From assembly GCF_025148445.1 (NCBI RefSeq), contig NZ_CP102270.1, positions 930,001-994,000 on the forward strand: DNA of 64,000 bases. Reading direction: 5' to 3'. This document shows positions 7,573 to 17,139 of this stretch, piece by piece. The first letter of the stretch is position 1; the number at the start of each line of letters is the position of its first letter. The notes beneath the pieces are model-generated. The model was not told the DNA's origin. It ran no database searches and saw nothing but the letters and a program-made list of their open reading frames with translations. Source of the DNA: Eshraghiella crossota (GTDB lineage Bacteria; Bacillota; Clostridia; Lachnospirales; Lachnospiraceae). Position numbers and translations under genes: made by a program.

Positions 7573-9891
7573 TTGAAGAAGCATTTTAGAAGATTCAGAA
7601 AAGATAATAAAGGTGTTACTTTAGTGTTAGCCATTGTGGCAATTGCTTTTGTAGGCGTGCTTGCAAGTGCAATCCTTTCTGCAGCGGCAACCAACTACAG
7701 ACTTAAAATTATGGATAAGTATTCTAAAAATACCTTTTATAGTGCTGATTCCATAACAGAAGAGATTCATACAGGTCTTGGAATTATGTGTTACAAATCC
7801 CTGGAAGAAGCTTATGATTATGCGGCATCCAATCTCGGAAAGTATTCTGTTACCGGTGGTGTAGTTACCATGAACAGATATAATAATGAGATGGTAAATA
7901 AAAATATGAAAGAAAAGTATTATAACATAACCGGCAAGAAAATCTTTGGAGAATCTTTCAATACAGCTGACAAAGAAAGTGCAATTAAGTATTTTAATAC
8001 ACTTATTACTAAACCTGAAAAGGCAAAGGTGGTAGGATATTCAAGTTTTGTAGCGGATGCTCGATCATATACCTACACATTCAAGGATGTTGCAATCAGA
8101 TACCTTGAAGACAAAAAGGAACCTTATTACTCAACCATAAAGATAGATATTAAGATTACTTATCCGGATATAGATATTGATTTTATAGCTGATGAGAAAG
8201 AATGGAAATCATACTTTAATTATTGTCTCATTGCAGATGATAAGATAGAAATCGGTGCAAGTCCCGAATCGAGAGGTATTGTTGATGTTTATGGGGGAAT
8301 GTACTCCGGTGGTAATGTTGATGTATTCAGCGGAAGTTCCCTTACACTTCAAGACGGACTCTTATTAAATGGCCAGCTTAAAGTACCTTCAGTGATTGTA
8401 TCAAAAGGCGATATTAACCTTCCGGGAGGAAGCAGTGCATCCGTACTTAAAGTAGGAAACGGAAGTATCTGGTGTAACGGAATTACAGCCGGCGGCGATG
8501 GAGGAAGAGGAGATGTACTTTATACTTCAAATCAGGCAAGGACTTATGTAGCAGATGATTTATCACTTAATGGTGACGACTGCAATATAACAATAAAAGG
8601 AAAATATTTAGGCTTCGGAAAAAATAATGCCAATACCAGTGATCCAACAGGAAAGGCGTCTACGAGTTCAGCAATAATTGTAAACGGAAGAAACTGTACC
8701 CTTGATATGACGGATATTAATTACCTTTTACTTGCAGGTAAGGCTTATGTAAAATTAACTGAGGATTCCTCTTATGTGACAGGTGATTCCATGGGATTAA
8801 AAGGTAATCAGGAAATATATCTTGTACCATCAGGTTATCTGAAGAAAAAGCAGGATAGTTCAGACGGTACTTATGTAGCTAATCCTACATCTAAACCTGA
8901 AAATGTAGCGATAGATTTAAGCTCTTTCTTTGCATACAGGCTTGGACTTCTTACAACTACCGGATATGTGGAGAAAAAGGATGCAAATGGTAAGACATAT
9001 TACTATCTTGATTTCGTAGACAATGCTGCACAGAATGAATATGTTAAATGTATTGCACAGAATGGTTACCTTGAAGGTTTATTTAAATCAAAAGGTCTTT
9101 CATACACAGATGATGATATTGTAGAAATGAATGCAATTAAAACCACAATCGAAATGGGTCTTGCAAGATTCTTTGACAAGAATACTGAAATAAAGATTGC
9201 GTCAGGTGCAACAGTATATACAAGCGGCACTCTTTTACAGGTAACCAAAGAGAGCGGATATTCTTCAACAAGTATTTTGGGAACTAATATGGATTATTCA
9301 TCCGTTTTGAATGCCAGCACTAATGCTGCTAATAAATATAAATTAATCAAGTCATTCCTTGCTCTTGATGATACTGTGGATTATACCGATTTCCCTGAGA
9401 ATGTGACTATTGATGGTTCTATTCACAAAATAGAATTTGATACAAGCAATAATCCTGTTCTTTTGACACCTTATGAGAGAACAGTTAATAAGGAAAAACT
9501 TGACACCCTTAAAGAAAACATCATATTTAATGAAAATGGTACGATAGCAGCGGTAATTACCTCAAAAGCAGAAGGGCAGTCAGGCTCTTATGCAATTCCC
9601 AATGGCGTGACTAACGGTGTTGTCCTTGGATATGGTGTTGATATTGTTGTTAATAGTAACTTTGAAGGACTTATAATCACTGACGGCAAGATAACTGTTA
9701 AAGGTTCGGCCCGGGTGACAACAGGAATAAACAACAGGGCAGAACTTACCCTTGATGTATATAAAGAAGTAGCAAAGTATTTTAATGCTTTCCAGGAAAC
9801 AAGTGATACTAATAAACTTGATGAAGTCGAAATGAATCAGCTTCTTAATTTCAGCGAATGGAGAAAGAATGAGAATGTCGATTATAACTAA
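7573..9891 (+). CDS. Giant PilX/GspK-like minor prepilin lacking Glu5
   Basis: The N-terminus (leader ending DNKG, then VTLVLAIVAIAFVGVLASAIL) is a prepilin-type helix, but mature position 5 is Leu, not Glu, as in GspK/PilX pseudopilins that cap the fibre. The 772 residues are far longer than GspK (~320). A central region about residues 225-420 has short repeating strands with Gly/Asn turns (VDVYGGMYSGGNVDVFSG, GDINLPGGSSASVLKVGNGS) resembling a right-handed beta-helix; the C-terminal part repeats that style. The start is TTG at 7573, 7 bp after AAGGAGGG, with no nearer ATG in frame. The 3' end overlaps the next gene by 23 bp. Confidence 0.75.
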   Translation: MKKHFRRFRKDNKGVTLVLAIVAIAFVGVLASAILSAAATNYRLKIMDKYSKNTFYSADSITEEIHTGLGIMCYKSLEEAYDYAASNLGKYSVTGGVVTMNRYNNEMVNKNMKEKYYNITGKKIFGESFNTADKESAIKYFNTLITKPEKAKVVGYSSFVADARSYTYTFKDVAIRYLEDKKEPYYSTIKIDIKITYPDIDIDFIADEKEWKSYFNYCLIADDKIEIGASPESRGIVDVYGGMYSGGNVDVFSGSSLTLQDGLLLNGQLKVPSVIVSKGDINLPGGSSASVLKVGNGSIWCNGITAGGDGGRGDVLYTSNQARTYVADDLSLNGDDCNITIKGKYLGFGKNNANTSDPTGKASTSSAIIVNGRNCTLDMTDINYLLLAGKAYVKLTEDSSYVTGDSMGLKGNQEIYLVPSGYLKKKQDSSDGTYVANPTSKPENVAIDLSSFFAYRLGLLTTTGYVEKKDANGKTYYYLDFVDNAAQNEYVKCIAQNGYLEGLFKSKGLSYTDDDIVEMNAIKTTIEMGLARFFDKNTEIKIASGATVYTSGTLLQVTKESGYSSTSILGTNMDYSSVLNASTNAANKYKLIKSFLALDDTVDYTDFPENVTIDGSIHKIEFDTSNNPVLLTPYERTVNKEKLDTLKENIIFNENGTIAAVITSKAEGQSGSYAIPNGVTNGVVLGYGVDIVVNSNFEGLIITDGKITVKGSARVTTGINNRAELTLDVYKEVAKYFNAFQETSDTNKLDEVEMNQLLNFSEWRKNENVDYN

Positions 9892-10435
9892 CAGAACCGG
9901 ACAACATAATAACAAAGGTTTTTCATTACTGGAACTTTTGGTTGTAGTTGCAATTATGGCAGTACTTACGGGAATTATTTCGATTACATACAGAACCGTT
10001 AATAAAAGTAATGTTAATAAAGCAGCAAGTATAGTTGATGATTACCTCTCTCTGGCAAGGGAAAAAGCTAAGACTGTTTCCGCTTATGAGTGGAATATGA
10101 CAATTTCTGTAGGCGATGACGGAACAGAAGTCAGCTATGTTAAGAAAGCGGAAAAAGAATCCGACAAAGCTAAAATGGATAGCAAAACACTTCCTAAGAA
10201 TGTTAAGTTCAAGATTATTGATGATAAAGGTAATGAAATCAGACTGGATAATACCATTAAAGAGGTAAGTGTTGCATTTAATTCCCTCACAGGAAATGTA
10301 GCAAAGGTATATTTTTCAAACGGTTCAAAAATAGATGTTACCGATAGTTCTTATTGCGACTTCATTGCATATTATAAGGAGAAGACCAGGGGCGTAAGAC
10401 TCTATTTTGTAACCGGTAAACATTCACAGATATGA
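9869..10435 (+). CDS. Minor prepilin, FimT/GspH-like
   Basis: Prepilin with leader ending HNNKG and mature start FSLLELLVVVAIMAVLTGII, with Glu5 present. At 188 residues and with the pattern of helix then SxVDDYLSLAREKAKT, it fits the FimT/FimU/GspH group (a second helix followed by a beta sandwich). It overlaps the preceding gene by 23 bp and the next gene by 4 bp (ATGA), so the minor pilins look translationally coupled and made in fixed ratio. GGAG lies 5 bp before the ATG at 9869. Confidence 0.8.
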   Translation: MRMSIITNRTGQHNNKGFSLLELLVVVAIMAVLTGIISITYRTVNKSNVNKAASIVDDYLSLAREKAKTVSAYEWNMTISVGDDGTEVSYVKKAEKESDKAKMDSKTLPKNVKFKIIDDKGNEIRLDNTIKEVSVAFNSLTGNVAKVYFSNGSKIDVTDSSYCDFIAYYKEKTRGVRLYFVTGKHSQI

Positions 10436-11100
10436 GGCACATGACTATGAAATTAAAAAAAGGTAAAAAACATAATAATAAAGGTTTTACCCTCACAGAG
10501 GTTCTTGTAGCACTGGCAGTAAGTTCTGTTGTCATAACAATAGTTATTGCATTTATATCCCAAGGGTCAAGATTTTATAAGACCCAGAGCAATACTATTA
10601 ACCTTCAGAATGAGCTTCAGGAGACATCTAATGTAATAACGGATACTCTTCAGGAGGCAACATACTTATCTATTATATCGAACAGTAAAAATCTTGAAGT
10701 ATATACAGGTTCTTATGAAATTAAAGAAGGAAAGAAGCTATTTACATCCGTTAAAGGATCGTCAAGATATATACTGAGAGATGGAACCGGAATATACGTC
10801 TTTGATAAAGCTGATACGCAGTATATTACAGATAAAGATAAACCGGGTTACAGATATTCCAATAATATCGAGGCAATTACTGTCAGTATCAATGAGAAAT
10901 GTAAGACTAATGTAGCCGATAGTGAAGTTATAACACAGCCCGTTATGCTTGATGTATATATCAAAGTAACACATAACGATACGTCAAGATTTGAGAATAA
11001 GACAATTACCTTAAGAAATAAAATTCAAAGCCTTGAAGTTAATGGTGAATTATACCAAATAGGCTCAAATGGTTCACAACTTGTACACGTAGAAAAGTAA
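10432..11100 (+). CDS. Minor prepilin, PilW/GspJ-like
   Basis: Prepilin with a basic leader (KLKKGKKHNNKG) and mature start FTLTEVLVALAVSSVVITIV, with Glu5. The following QGSRFYKTQSNTINLQNELQ segment and ~205-residue mature length match the PilW/GspJ group. The start is in an ATGA overlap with the FimT-like gene. It is the last prepilin of the block; an upstream start is used because the ATG at 10432 is the coupled one, though ATGs at 10441 and 10447 are also in frame. Confidence 0.78.
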   Translation: MRHMTMKLKKGKKHNNKGFTLTEVLVALAVSSVVITIVIAFISQGSRFYKTQSNTINLQNELQETSNVITDTLQEATYLSIISNSKNLEVYTGSYEIKEGKKLFTSVKGSSRYILRDGTGIYVFDKADTQYITDKDKPGYRYSNNIEAITVSINEKCKTNVADSEVITQPVMLDVYIKVTHNDTSRFENKTITLRNKIQSLEVNGELYQIGSNGSQLVHVEK

Positions 11101-11136
11101 CAGGATTAAAGTTAAGTTTTAGTGAGGTTGATGCAG

Positions 11137-14100
11137 ATGAAAACAAAAAAAAGGACATTTGGAATAGTTATTTCCGTAGCTGTGCTTGTAGCCGCAATAA
11201 TTACGGGAGTTATTCTGAAAAGCAACACAAATACTAATGCTGCCGTTATTAATGATAATGGTGAGACACCAATATCCATTGATAACAAGAAGCCAATACT
11301 TGACAGGCTTATGGCTGCTAATGAAAAACTTGTAATTCTTGAGATTGTACCATATAAGAATGCAAGTGTATTTAATATGCTTACAGGATCTTCTAAAGTA
11401 AGAGAGACATTGGAAAAACACAAAGCGGAAATATACAATCAGTTTTTGTGGAATAATAAGAAAGAGAATGGTAATATCACAACTGTAACCGTTCAGGGTA
11501 CAGCATCATTCCATCATCCTTATACCATTTCCTATAACAAGATGACTAAAGAATATACGGTTAATTATCCTAATTTCTTCCTTGAAGAGTTCCTTGACGG
11601 ATATTCTAATCCTTCGGCATTTTCATATTTCAGTGAGAATATGGAAGTCAGGACGGTTGTAGCAGGAGAACTTAAGGAAGAAGACCTTGAAGGTGTATCA
11701 TTTATATATATATCAAGTTTCCTTGAGGACAAAGAAGTAATTAACTTTAATAATTTTTATGTTAATAATTCTACATCTGTAAAAGACCTTACAGATACAG
11801 GTAGCACTCCTACAGGCGCTTATGATGCCGATGGTAATGAATATAAATCCGAAAATGCCGGTGATATCTGGTATAACTGCTATTACAAGAACGATGCAGG
11901 CGAATTTGAAATAAGCGATATGAAATGGGATATGGTTATCAAACTTATGGAATTTATCTATAAAGGTAATTCTTATACAGGGGATACACCTATACCTGTA
12001 GTTGTAAATTATGGTAATCCTAAGAGTAAGGATGCCAATATCCATAAACTTGTCAATCTTATAATGAAGACCTCTAATGAGGAAGGGGCTGCTTATAATG
12101 GTGTCAGCACTTATTATGAAGATGTACTTGCTGCACTTACTACTAAGAAAAGCGATACAGAAGAATTTACTAATTCCTATGGTATTGTAACAGGTGCATA
12201 TCAGTATAACGGTACGGATTATACAGACTGGAGTGACGGTAACGTACCTTTCTTTGACATGAAATGTACCGAGAGCGGTGAATTTACCTTTAACTATGTA
12301 TATAAGACCAGCAATAACGGTAATGATTCCATTTTCTCAATAGGTAAGACAAACGTGGGCATGCTTACTGATAACGGAACTGCCAAGGACAGGGAAATTA
12401 TAAGTGGTAATAACTATTACGTTACTGATATATTAAGATACCTCCTTGGTGTTGATGAGAATAATGATGAAGTAATTAAGGTTCTTGAAATTGAACCATG
12501 TCAGGATTTCCTTTATTCGGATACAAACAATCAGACAACGGTTGACCGTATTATGGAACTTGCAAGGGCTTTACATATAAGAAGTTATACAAGAACTGAC
12601 GGTACTGTAGCAGCTTATAATGGAATTGCAGATAAGAAGATTGAATTTAAGTGTATGACGAGTCTTCAGTTTAATGGTATGAATGAAGATCTTATATCGG
12701 AATACGATATTATCTATATTGGTGACAGATCAGGCATGATGAATTCAAGAATAGTGAACGGGGATAGCGAAAACAAACTTGCAGACCTTAATGGTACCAT
12801 CCGTTACAGTTCTGTATATAAGGATGCATCTCTTTCAAACAGATTCGTCACTTACAATGACAGGAAGTTGGATGGATATGCATATCTTGCATTTGGTGAT
12901 TTAATTAAGACTGAGCAGGCACTTTTAGGATATCTTCCTTCTGATTATGAGAAGGTGGATGCGACAAATAAAGGTTATGCATTGTATTCTGAACCTAAGA
13001 CTACCGGTCTGAAAGAAAATTCAAGGGTACTTTTTGATATTAACGTTGAGAGTCTCTGGACACCTCTTATATATAATACATATAAGACATCAGGAAATAA
13101 AGCTGTATATACAGTTAAGAAATTAAGAAATGATATTGGAGGACCTGTAACAAATCCTACACGATATGATATAGAACTTGGCAATGCAAGATATTCATGC
13201 AATGATTTCACCGAGAAGAAGATGAAAGAAATCCGTGAATTCATAGATTACGGTAATCCTGTAATAATGGCGGATGATGTCTACAACTGTATTAAAGATG
13301 AGTATTACAACAAAAAAGGTGGATTTGTATATCCTACATCTAATTTGTACAAATTTGTTAATTCTTATCAGTCATCAGATGAGACTATGTCAGTACTTAC
13401 AATCTTTTCTGACCTTATGAAGGCTATGAAGAGTGAGAAACTTGAAATCAAATCATGTACAAGTGAGTATTTGAAAGGTATTACATGGACTAAATGTCCT
13501 GTAATTGAATACGACAGTGAGAGCCTTGTTAAAGAGTCAAGCGTTGTAGACAAACCTGAGAAATTAAGATTTAATGCTACATTCAGGGCAACACCGGGTA
13601 ACACTTACAGAGTAACACTTATATATGATAAGAATACAGACGGTAAATTTAATGATCAATCCACAACCGATGATAATAACGAAGTATTATACAGTACTAC
13701 AATTAAGGCTGAAAGCAAGAACCAGAGTGTGCAGTTTGCTACACCTATTGCAGCTAACTTCAACGGAATGTTCTCGTGGAGAGTCCAGGTTAATGAAATT
13801 TCCGGTAACAATGTTATTAACAGAGCTGTATATGATGATTATACTATAATCCGAGGCGAAAGTAAGACTGCAAGGGTTCTTCAGATCCTTCCATCAGGTG
13901 GATCGATTACAATGGATCTTTCCAATAATAGTAGTTTTCTTTCACATTTGGATAAAGCTGCTAAGATAATTAACTATGAAATAGTTGTTGAAACAATTTA
14001 TTCCGATGAATTTGAGCAATTGTATACAGGAAGTAATAAGTATACGGCTGTAGAAGATTACGATACAGACAAAAATTTCCTTAAAAAAGGCGGAACTGTT

Positions 14101-15507
14101 AATGGAAAAAATTATGGTGGAAATTATTCAATGGTTGTAATCGGTTTTGCTGACACCTATGGTAAGCAAGATATATCCGATGATAACGGAGCGTTAAGTA
14201 ATATTATTGACTTTGCTGCTAAGGGAGGTTCTGTATTATTTACCCATGATACAATTGCTTTCTCTAATAATGTCAACTATGGTATATATAAAGACAATGG
14301 GGGTAATCTCCAGACAGGTTCATCACAGGATATAGAAAGATATGGCGATAAGATGTCCCTTGACTTTACGAGACTTTTTAGGGACTTGGCGGGCATGGAT
14401 AAGTATAGTGTAACAACAATACCTAATCTTAACAGTGATACCCTTGCTAATGCCCATGTACCTACAGTTATGGATAATAATGGCAATGAGACTTATGTCA
14501 GGGAGATACAGGGTCTTAATAACTGGGTATTGTATTTGCGTTCAATGGGACGTCGTGACAATGCATATTATTCCCTTGATAACGGAGCATATCACAGGAT
14601 GAATAATGGGGGACGTGATAAGAATAAAGAAGTTCTTACAACAACAAAGAATGCATATAGTTATGGACTTAATAGTATTCTTACGACCAACAGAGCCGAT
14701 CAGATTAATAAAGGACAGATTTCCTTATATCCATATAATACTACAAGCAGTGATGGTACAATAAAACTTGCAACCACACATGGACAGTATTATGAATTAA
14801 ACATGGAAGAAGATGATCTTGTTGTATGGTATACGTTGTCATCAGATAGATCAAATTACTATGGTGATAACAAAGGTGATGCCGCAACTAACTACTACAT
14901 CTACTCAAAGGGTAACATTACCTATTCGGGTGCAGGTCACTCGACTATGGGTGAGTCCAATGAACATAAGCTTTTCGTAAATACAGTTATTAAAGCAATT
15001 GCCGCAGGTAACTATAAGCCTGAGGTTGAAGTACTTAACGGTTCAAGAGTAAGGGGAAGCAATTCCTATGTCATCTATACAAGCTCATTGGATAGTGAGA
15101 TTAAGGTAGAATTCAAGGCAACCGATGCCGACCTTGCAACAAGAGAGACAGTTCAGACCATGTACAGCAATGAAGCTGATATATTAAGCCATATCGGACG
15201 ATTTGACAAGGGTGATGTATATTGGATTGACGGTAACGGTGATGAGAGACTTCTCATTCATTATCAATACGGAACCGACAACATTCTGTTAAATGGTGAG
15301 AGAAATACATTTTATATATGTGACCCTTACAACAACGATAAGAATACCAATGTTAAGTATGCAGATAAGGCTGTTATGAAGCAGTGCTATGACACATATG
15401 TGAAAGCAGGAACCGTAAAACTCAAATTTGTAGCTATTGACTCAAAGGGCGAATTTGGAAGTGCGGATGCAACAATTTTGAATCATGACTTGTTTGACCT
15501 TGACTGA
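11137..15507 (+). CDS. Giant exported three-module protein, candidate pilus-tip protein
   Basis: About 1456 residues with a signal peptide or anchor (KTKKRTF then VISVAVLVAAIITGVIL) followed by an entirely extracytoplasmic body. Three modules appear to start with a similar strand: LVILEIVPYKN (nt ~11329), VIKVLEIEPCQDF (~12475) and ARVLQILPSGG (~13870); each is later followed by a strand such as FIYISSF, DIIYIGDRSG or MVVIGFADTYG, as in a Rossmann-like fold. This recalls DUF5057-type proteins, but I am not certain. A Ca-binding-like loop DKNTDGKFND lies at about residue 831, and the last ~110 residues (VEFKATDADLA...LKFVAIDSKGEFGSA) resemble a cadherin or Ig-like domain. It ends the pilus locus. 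Starts at 11131 or 11122 are possible; AGG spacing favours 11137. Confidence 0.7.
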   Translation: MKTKKRTFGIVISVAVLVAAIITGVILKSNTNTNAAVINDNGETPISIDNKKPILDRLMAANEKLVILEIVPYKNASVFNMLTGSSKVRETLEKHKAEIYNQFLWNNKKENGNITTVTVQGTASFHHPYTISYNKMTKEYTVNYPNFFLEEFLDGYSNPSAFSYFSENMEVRTVVAGELKEEDLEGVSFIYISSFLEDKEVINFNNFYVNNSTSVKDLTDTGSTPTGAYDADGNEYKSENAGDIWYNCYYKNDAGEFEISDMKWDMVIKLMEFIYKGNSYTGDTPIPVVVNYGNPKSKDANIHKLVNLIMKTSNEEGAAYNGVSTYYEDVLAALTTKKSDTEEFTNSYGIVTGAYQYNGTDYTDWSDGNVPFFDMKCTESGEFTFNYVYKTSNNGNDSIFSIGKTNVGMLTDNGTAKDREIISGNNYYVTDILRYLLGVDENNDEVIKVLEIEPCQDFLYSDTNNQTTVDRIMELARALHIRSYTRTDGTVAAYNGIADKKIEFKCMTSLQFNGMNEDLISEYDIIYIGDRSGMMNSRIVNGDSENKLADLNGTIRYSSVYKDASLSNRFVTYNDRKLDGYAYLAFGDLIKTEQALLGYLPSDYEKVDATNKGYALYSEPKTTGLKENSRVLFDINVESLWTPLIYNTYKTSGNKAVYTVKKLRNDIGGPVTNPTRYDIELGNARYSCNDFTEKKMKEIREFIDYGNPVIMADDVYNCIKDEYYNKKGGFVYPTSNLYKFVNSYQSSDETMSVLTIFSDLMKAMKSEKLEIKSCTSEYLKGITWTKCPVIEYDSESLVKESSVVDKPEKLRFNATFRATPGNTYRVTLIYDKNTDGKFNDQSTTDDNNEVLYSTTIKAESKNQSVQFATPIAANFNGMFSWRVQVNEISGNNVINRAVYDDYTIIRGESKTARVLQILPSGGSITMDLSNNSSFLSHLDKAAKIINYEIVVETIYSDEFEQLYTGSNKYTAVEDYDTDKNFLKKGGTVNGKNYGGNYSMVVIGFADTYGKQDISDDNGALSNIIDFAAKGGSVLFTHDTIAFSNNVNYGIYKDNGGNLQTGSSQDIERYGDKMSLDFTRLFRDLAGMDKYSVTTIPNLNSDTLANAHVPTVMDNNGNETYVREIQGLNNWVLYLRSMGRRDNAYYSLDNGAYHRMNNGGRDKNKEVLTTTKNAYSYGLNSILTTNRADQINKGQISLYPYNTTSSDGTIKLATTHGQYYELNMEEDDLVVWYTLSSDRSNYYGDNKGDAATNYYIYSKGNITYSGAGHSTMGESNEHKLFVNTVIKAIAAGNYKPEVEVLNGSRVRGSNSYVIYTSSLDSEIKVEFKATDADLATRETVQTMYSNEADILSHIGRFDKGDVYWIDGNGDERLLIHYQYGTDNILLNGERNTFYICDPYNNDKNTNVKYADKAVMKQCYDTYVKAGTVKLKFVAIDSKGEFGSADATILNHDLFDLD

Positions 15508-15519
15508 TATGTAATTTTT

Positions 15520-15555
15520 AAAGCCACGTTTTTTTGAAAAAGCGTGGCTTTTTTT
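15520..15555 (+). terminator. Rho-independent terminator of the pilus locus
   Basis: Stem AAAGCCACG (15520-15528) pairs with CGTGGCTTT (15543-15551) and is followed by a T-run to 15555. It lies 12 bp after the stop of the giant exported protein gene. Confidence 0.9.
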
Positions 15556-15570
15556 ATTGAAATGTGTTAT

Positions 15571-15600
15571 ATTACAGATGTCTTAATTTTTATTTATAAT
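15571..15600 (+). promoter_or_regulatory. Putative sigma-A promoter of comM-dprA-topA
   Basis: ATTACA (15571-15576) and a perfect TATAAT (15595-15600) are 18 bp apart, immediately after the terminator and 25 bp before the comM start. The -35 is weak (4 of 6). Confidence 0.5.
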
Positions 15601-15625
15601 GCTTCCTTTATTAAAGGAGGTTTTT

Positions 15626-17131
15626 ATGATTGGTAAAGTATATTCCGCTGCTGTGACCGGCATTTATGCAGTACCTGTTGAGGTACAGGCGGACGTGGCA
15701 CCGGGTATTCCGTATTTTGAACTTACCGGAAATCTTGCCGGTACGACGAAAGAGGCAAAGGAACGTGTCCGTATTGCCATTAAGAATTCTAAATTTCAGA
15801 TTAATCCCTCAAAGATAACAATTAATATGATTCCTGCCAATATACGCAAGGAGGGAACATCTTATGACCTTGCCGTTGCTGTGGCAGTTCTTACTGCCGT
15901 AGGAGTGATTGCTGCTAAGAAGGTATCAGGTGCTTTATTTATAGGCGAACTTGGACTTGATGGAGGAATATGCAATGTCAGTTCAATTCTTCCCATGACT
16001 CTTTGTGCCAGGGATAATGGCTTTACAATATGCTATGTTCCTATTGGCAATGTAGGTGAAGCATCTCTTGTAACAGGAATAAGGGTAATAGGAATATCAT
16101 CCCTCAGGGAATGTGTCGATTATATTAATAACGGCTGTAATTGCCGGGCACATGTTGATAATAATATTGACAATGCTGATGATAATAATATTGATTTTGC
16201 AGACATAAGAGGTCAGGCATCGGCTAAGCGTGCCATTACGATTGCTGCCGCAGCGAGACATAATCTTATGTTAATCGGACCTCCCGGAGCGGGTAAATCA
16301 ATGCTTGCTTCCAGAATACCTACCATACTTCCGGGACTCACCGATGAGGAACGGTTGAGAATAACAAGTATATACAGCGTTGCCGGACTTTTAAAGGACG
16401 GATTGGCACTTATAAGGTCAAGACCTTTCAGGGCTCCCCATCATACAATTTCAAGACCTGCCTTTACGGGCGGAGGTATCATACCATCACCGGGAGAGAT
16501 TAGTTTAAGTGATCTTGGTGTGCTTTTTCTCGATGAAATCAATCTTTTTTCCAATGATGTAATAGATTCATTAAGGCTTCCGATGGAAGAACACAGGATA
16601 AGAATAAGGAGACTTGGCGGAACTTATGAATATCCTGCTGATTTTATGCTTGTAGGTGCGATGAATCCCTGTAAATGCGGATATTATCCCGACAGAACAA
16701 GATGCAATTGCAATGACAGGGATATCAGGCGTTATTTTGACAGGATAAGAGGACCGGTAACGGACAGGATTGATATGTGTGTGAGAGTTACCAAATCAGG
16801 CTATGATGAGATAACGGGTGCCGGCGGAACCGAAATATCAAGCAAGGATATGAGAGAGGCTGTTAATAATTGCATTGATATCCAGAAGGAACGCTTCAAA
16901 AAGGAATGTTTCAGATATAATTCCGAAATTCCTTCACAACTTGTCAACAAGTATTGCACTATGTCACAATCTGCCAAGATTCTTATGAAAAGTGCTTTTT
17001 CCCAATATGATATGTCGGCCAGGACATATTACAAAATAATTAAAATTGCAAGAACCATAGCTGACACAGAACAATCCGACAGGATAGAAGAAGGTCATAT
17101 TTGTGAAGCAATCGGATATAAATTAATGTGA
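15626..17131 (+). CDS. comM: ComM/YifB family AAA+ ATPase (Mg-chelatase-like)
   Basis: Hexameric helicase of the YifB/ComM family that promotes branch migration when transformed DNA is integrated. The N-terminal ChlI-like domain shows the family start MIGKVYSAAVTGIYAVPVEV and EAKERVRIAIKNSKFQINPS. The AAA+ core has Walker A GPPGAGKSM, Walker B GVLFLDEINLF and the NPCKCGYYPDRTRCNC cysteine segment, then the Mg_chelatase_C region. The 501-residue length is normal. The ATG at 15626 lies 6 bp from AAAGGAGG; an ATG at 15599 lacks a ribosome site. dprA starts 9 bp after its stop, so the two are co-transcribed. Confidence 0.95.
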   Translation: MIGKVYSAAVTGIYAVPVEVQADVAPGIPYFELTGNLAGTTKEAKERVRIAIKNSKFQINPSKITINMIPANIRKEGTSYDLAVAVAVLTAVGVIAAKKVSGALFIGELGLDGGICNVSSILPMTLCARDNGFTICYVPIGNVGEASLVTGIRVIGISSLRECVDYINNGCNCRAHVDNNIDNADDNNIDFADIRGQASAKRAITIAAAARHNLMLIGPPGAGKSMLASRIPTILPGLTDEERLRITSIYSVAGLLKDGLALIRSRPFRAPHHTISRPAFTGGGIIPSPGEISLSDLGVLFLDEINLFSNDVIDSLRLPMEEHRIRIRRLGGTYEYPADFMLVGAMNPCKCGYYPDRTRCNCNDRDIRRYFDRIRGPVTDRIDMCVRVTKSGYDEITGAGGTEISSKDMREAVNNCIDIQKERFKKECFRYNSEIPSQLVNKYCTMSQSAKILMKSAFSQYDMSARTYYKIIKIARTIADTEQSDRIEEGHICEAIGYKLM

Positions 17132-17139
17132 GGTAATGA

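Noticed and set aside
1-15507. Type II secretion system instead of type IV pilus
   Set aside because: A PilT retraction ATPase, PilM-type protein and absence of an outer membrane argue for a pilus, although the minor pilins are GspHIJK-like.
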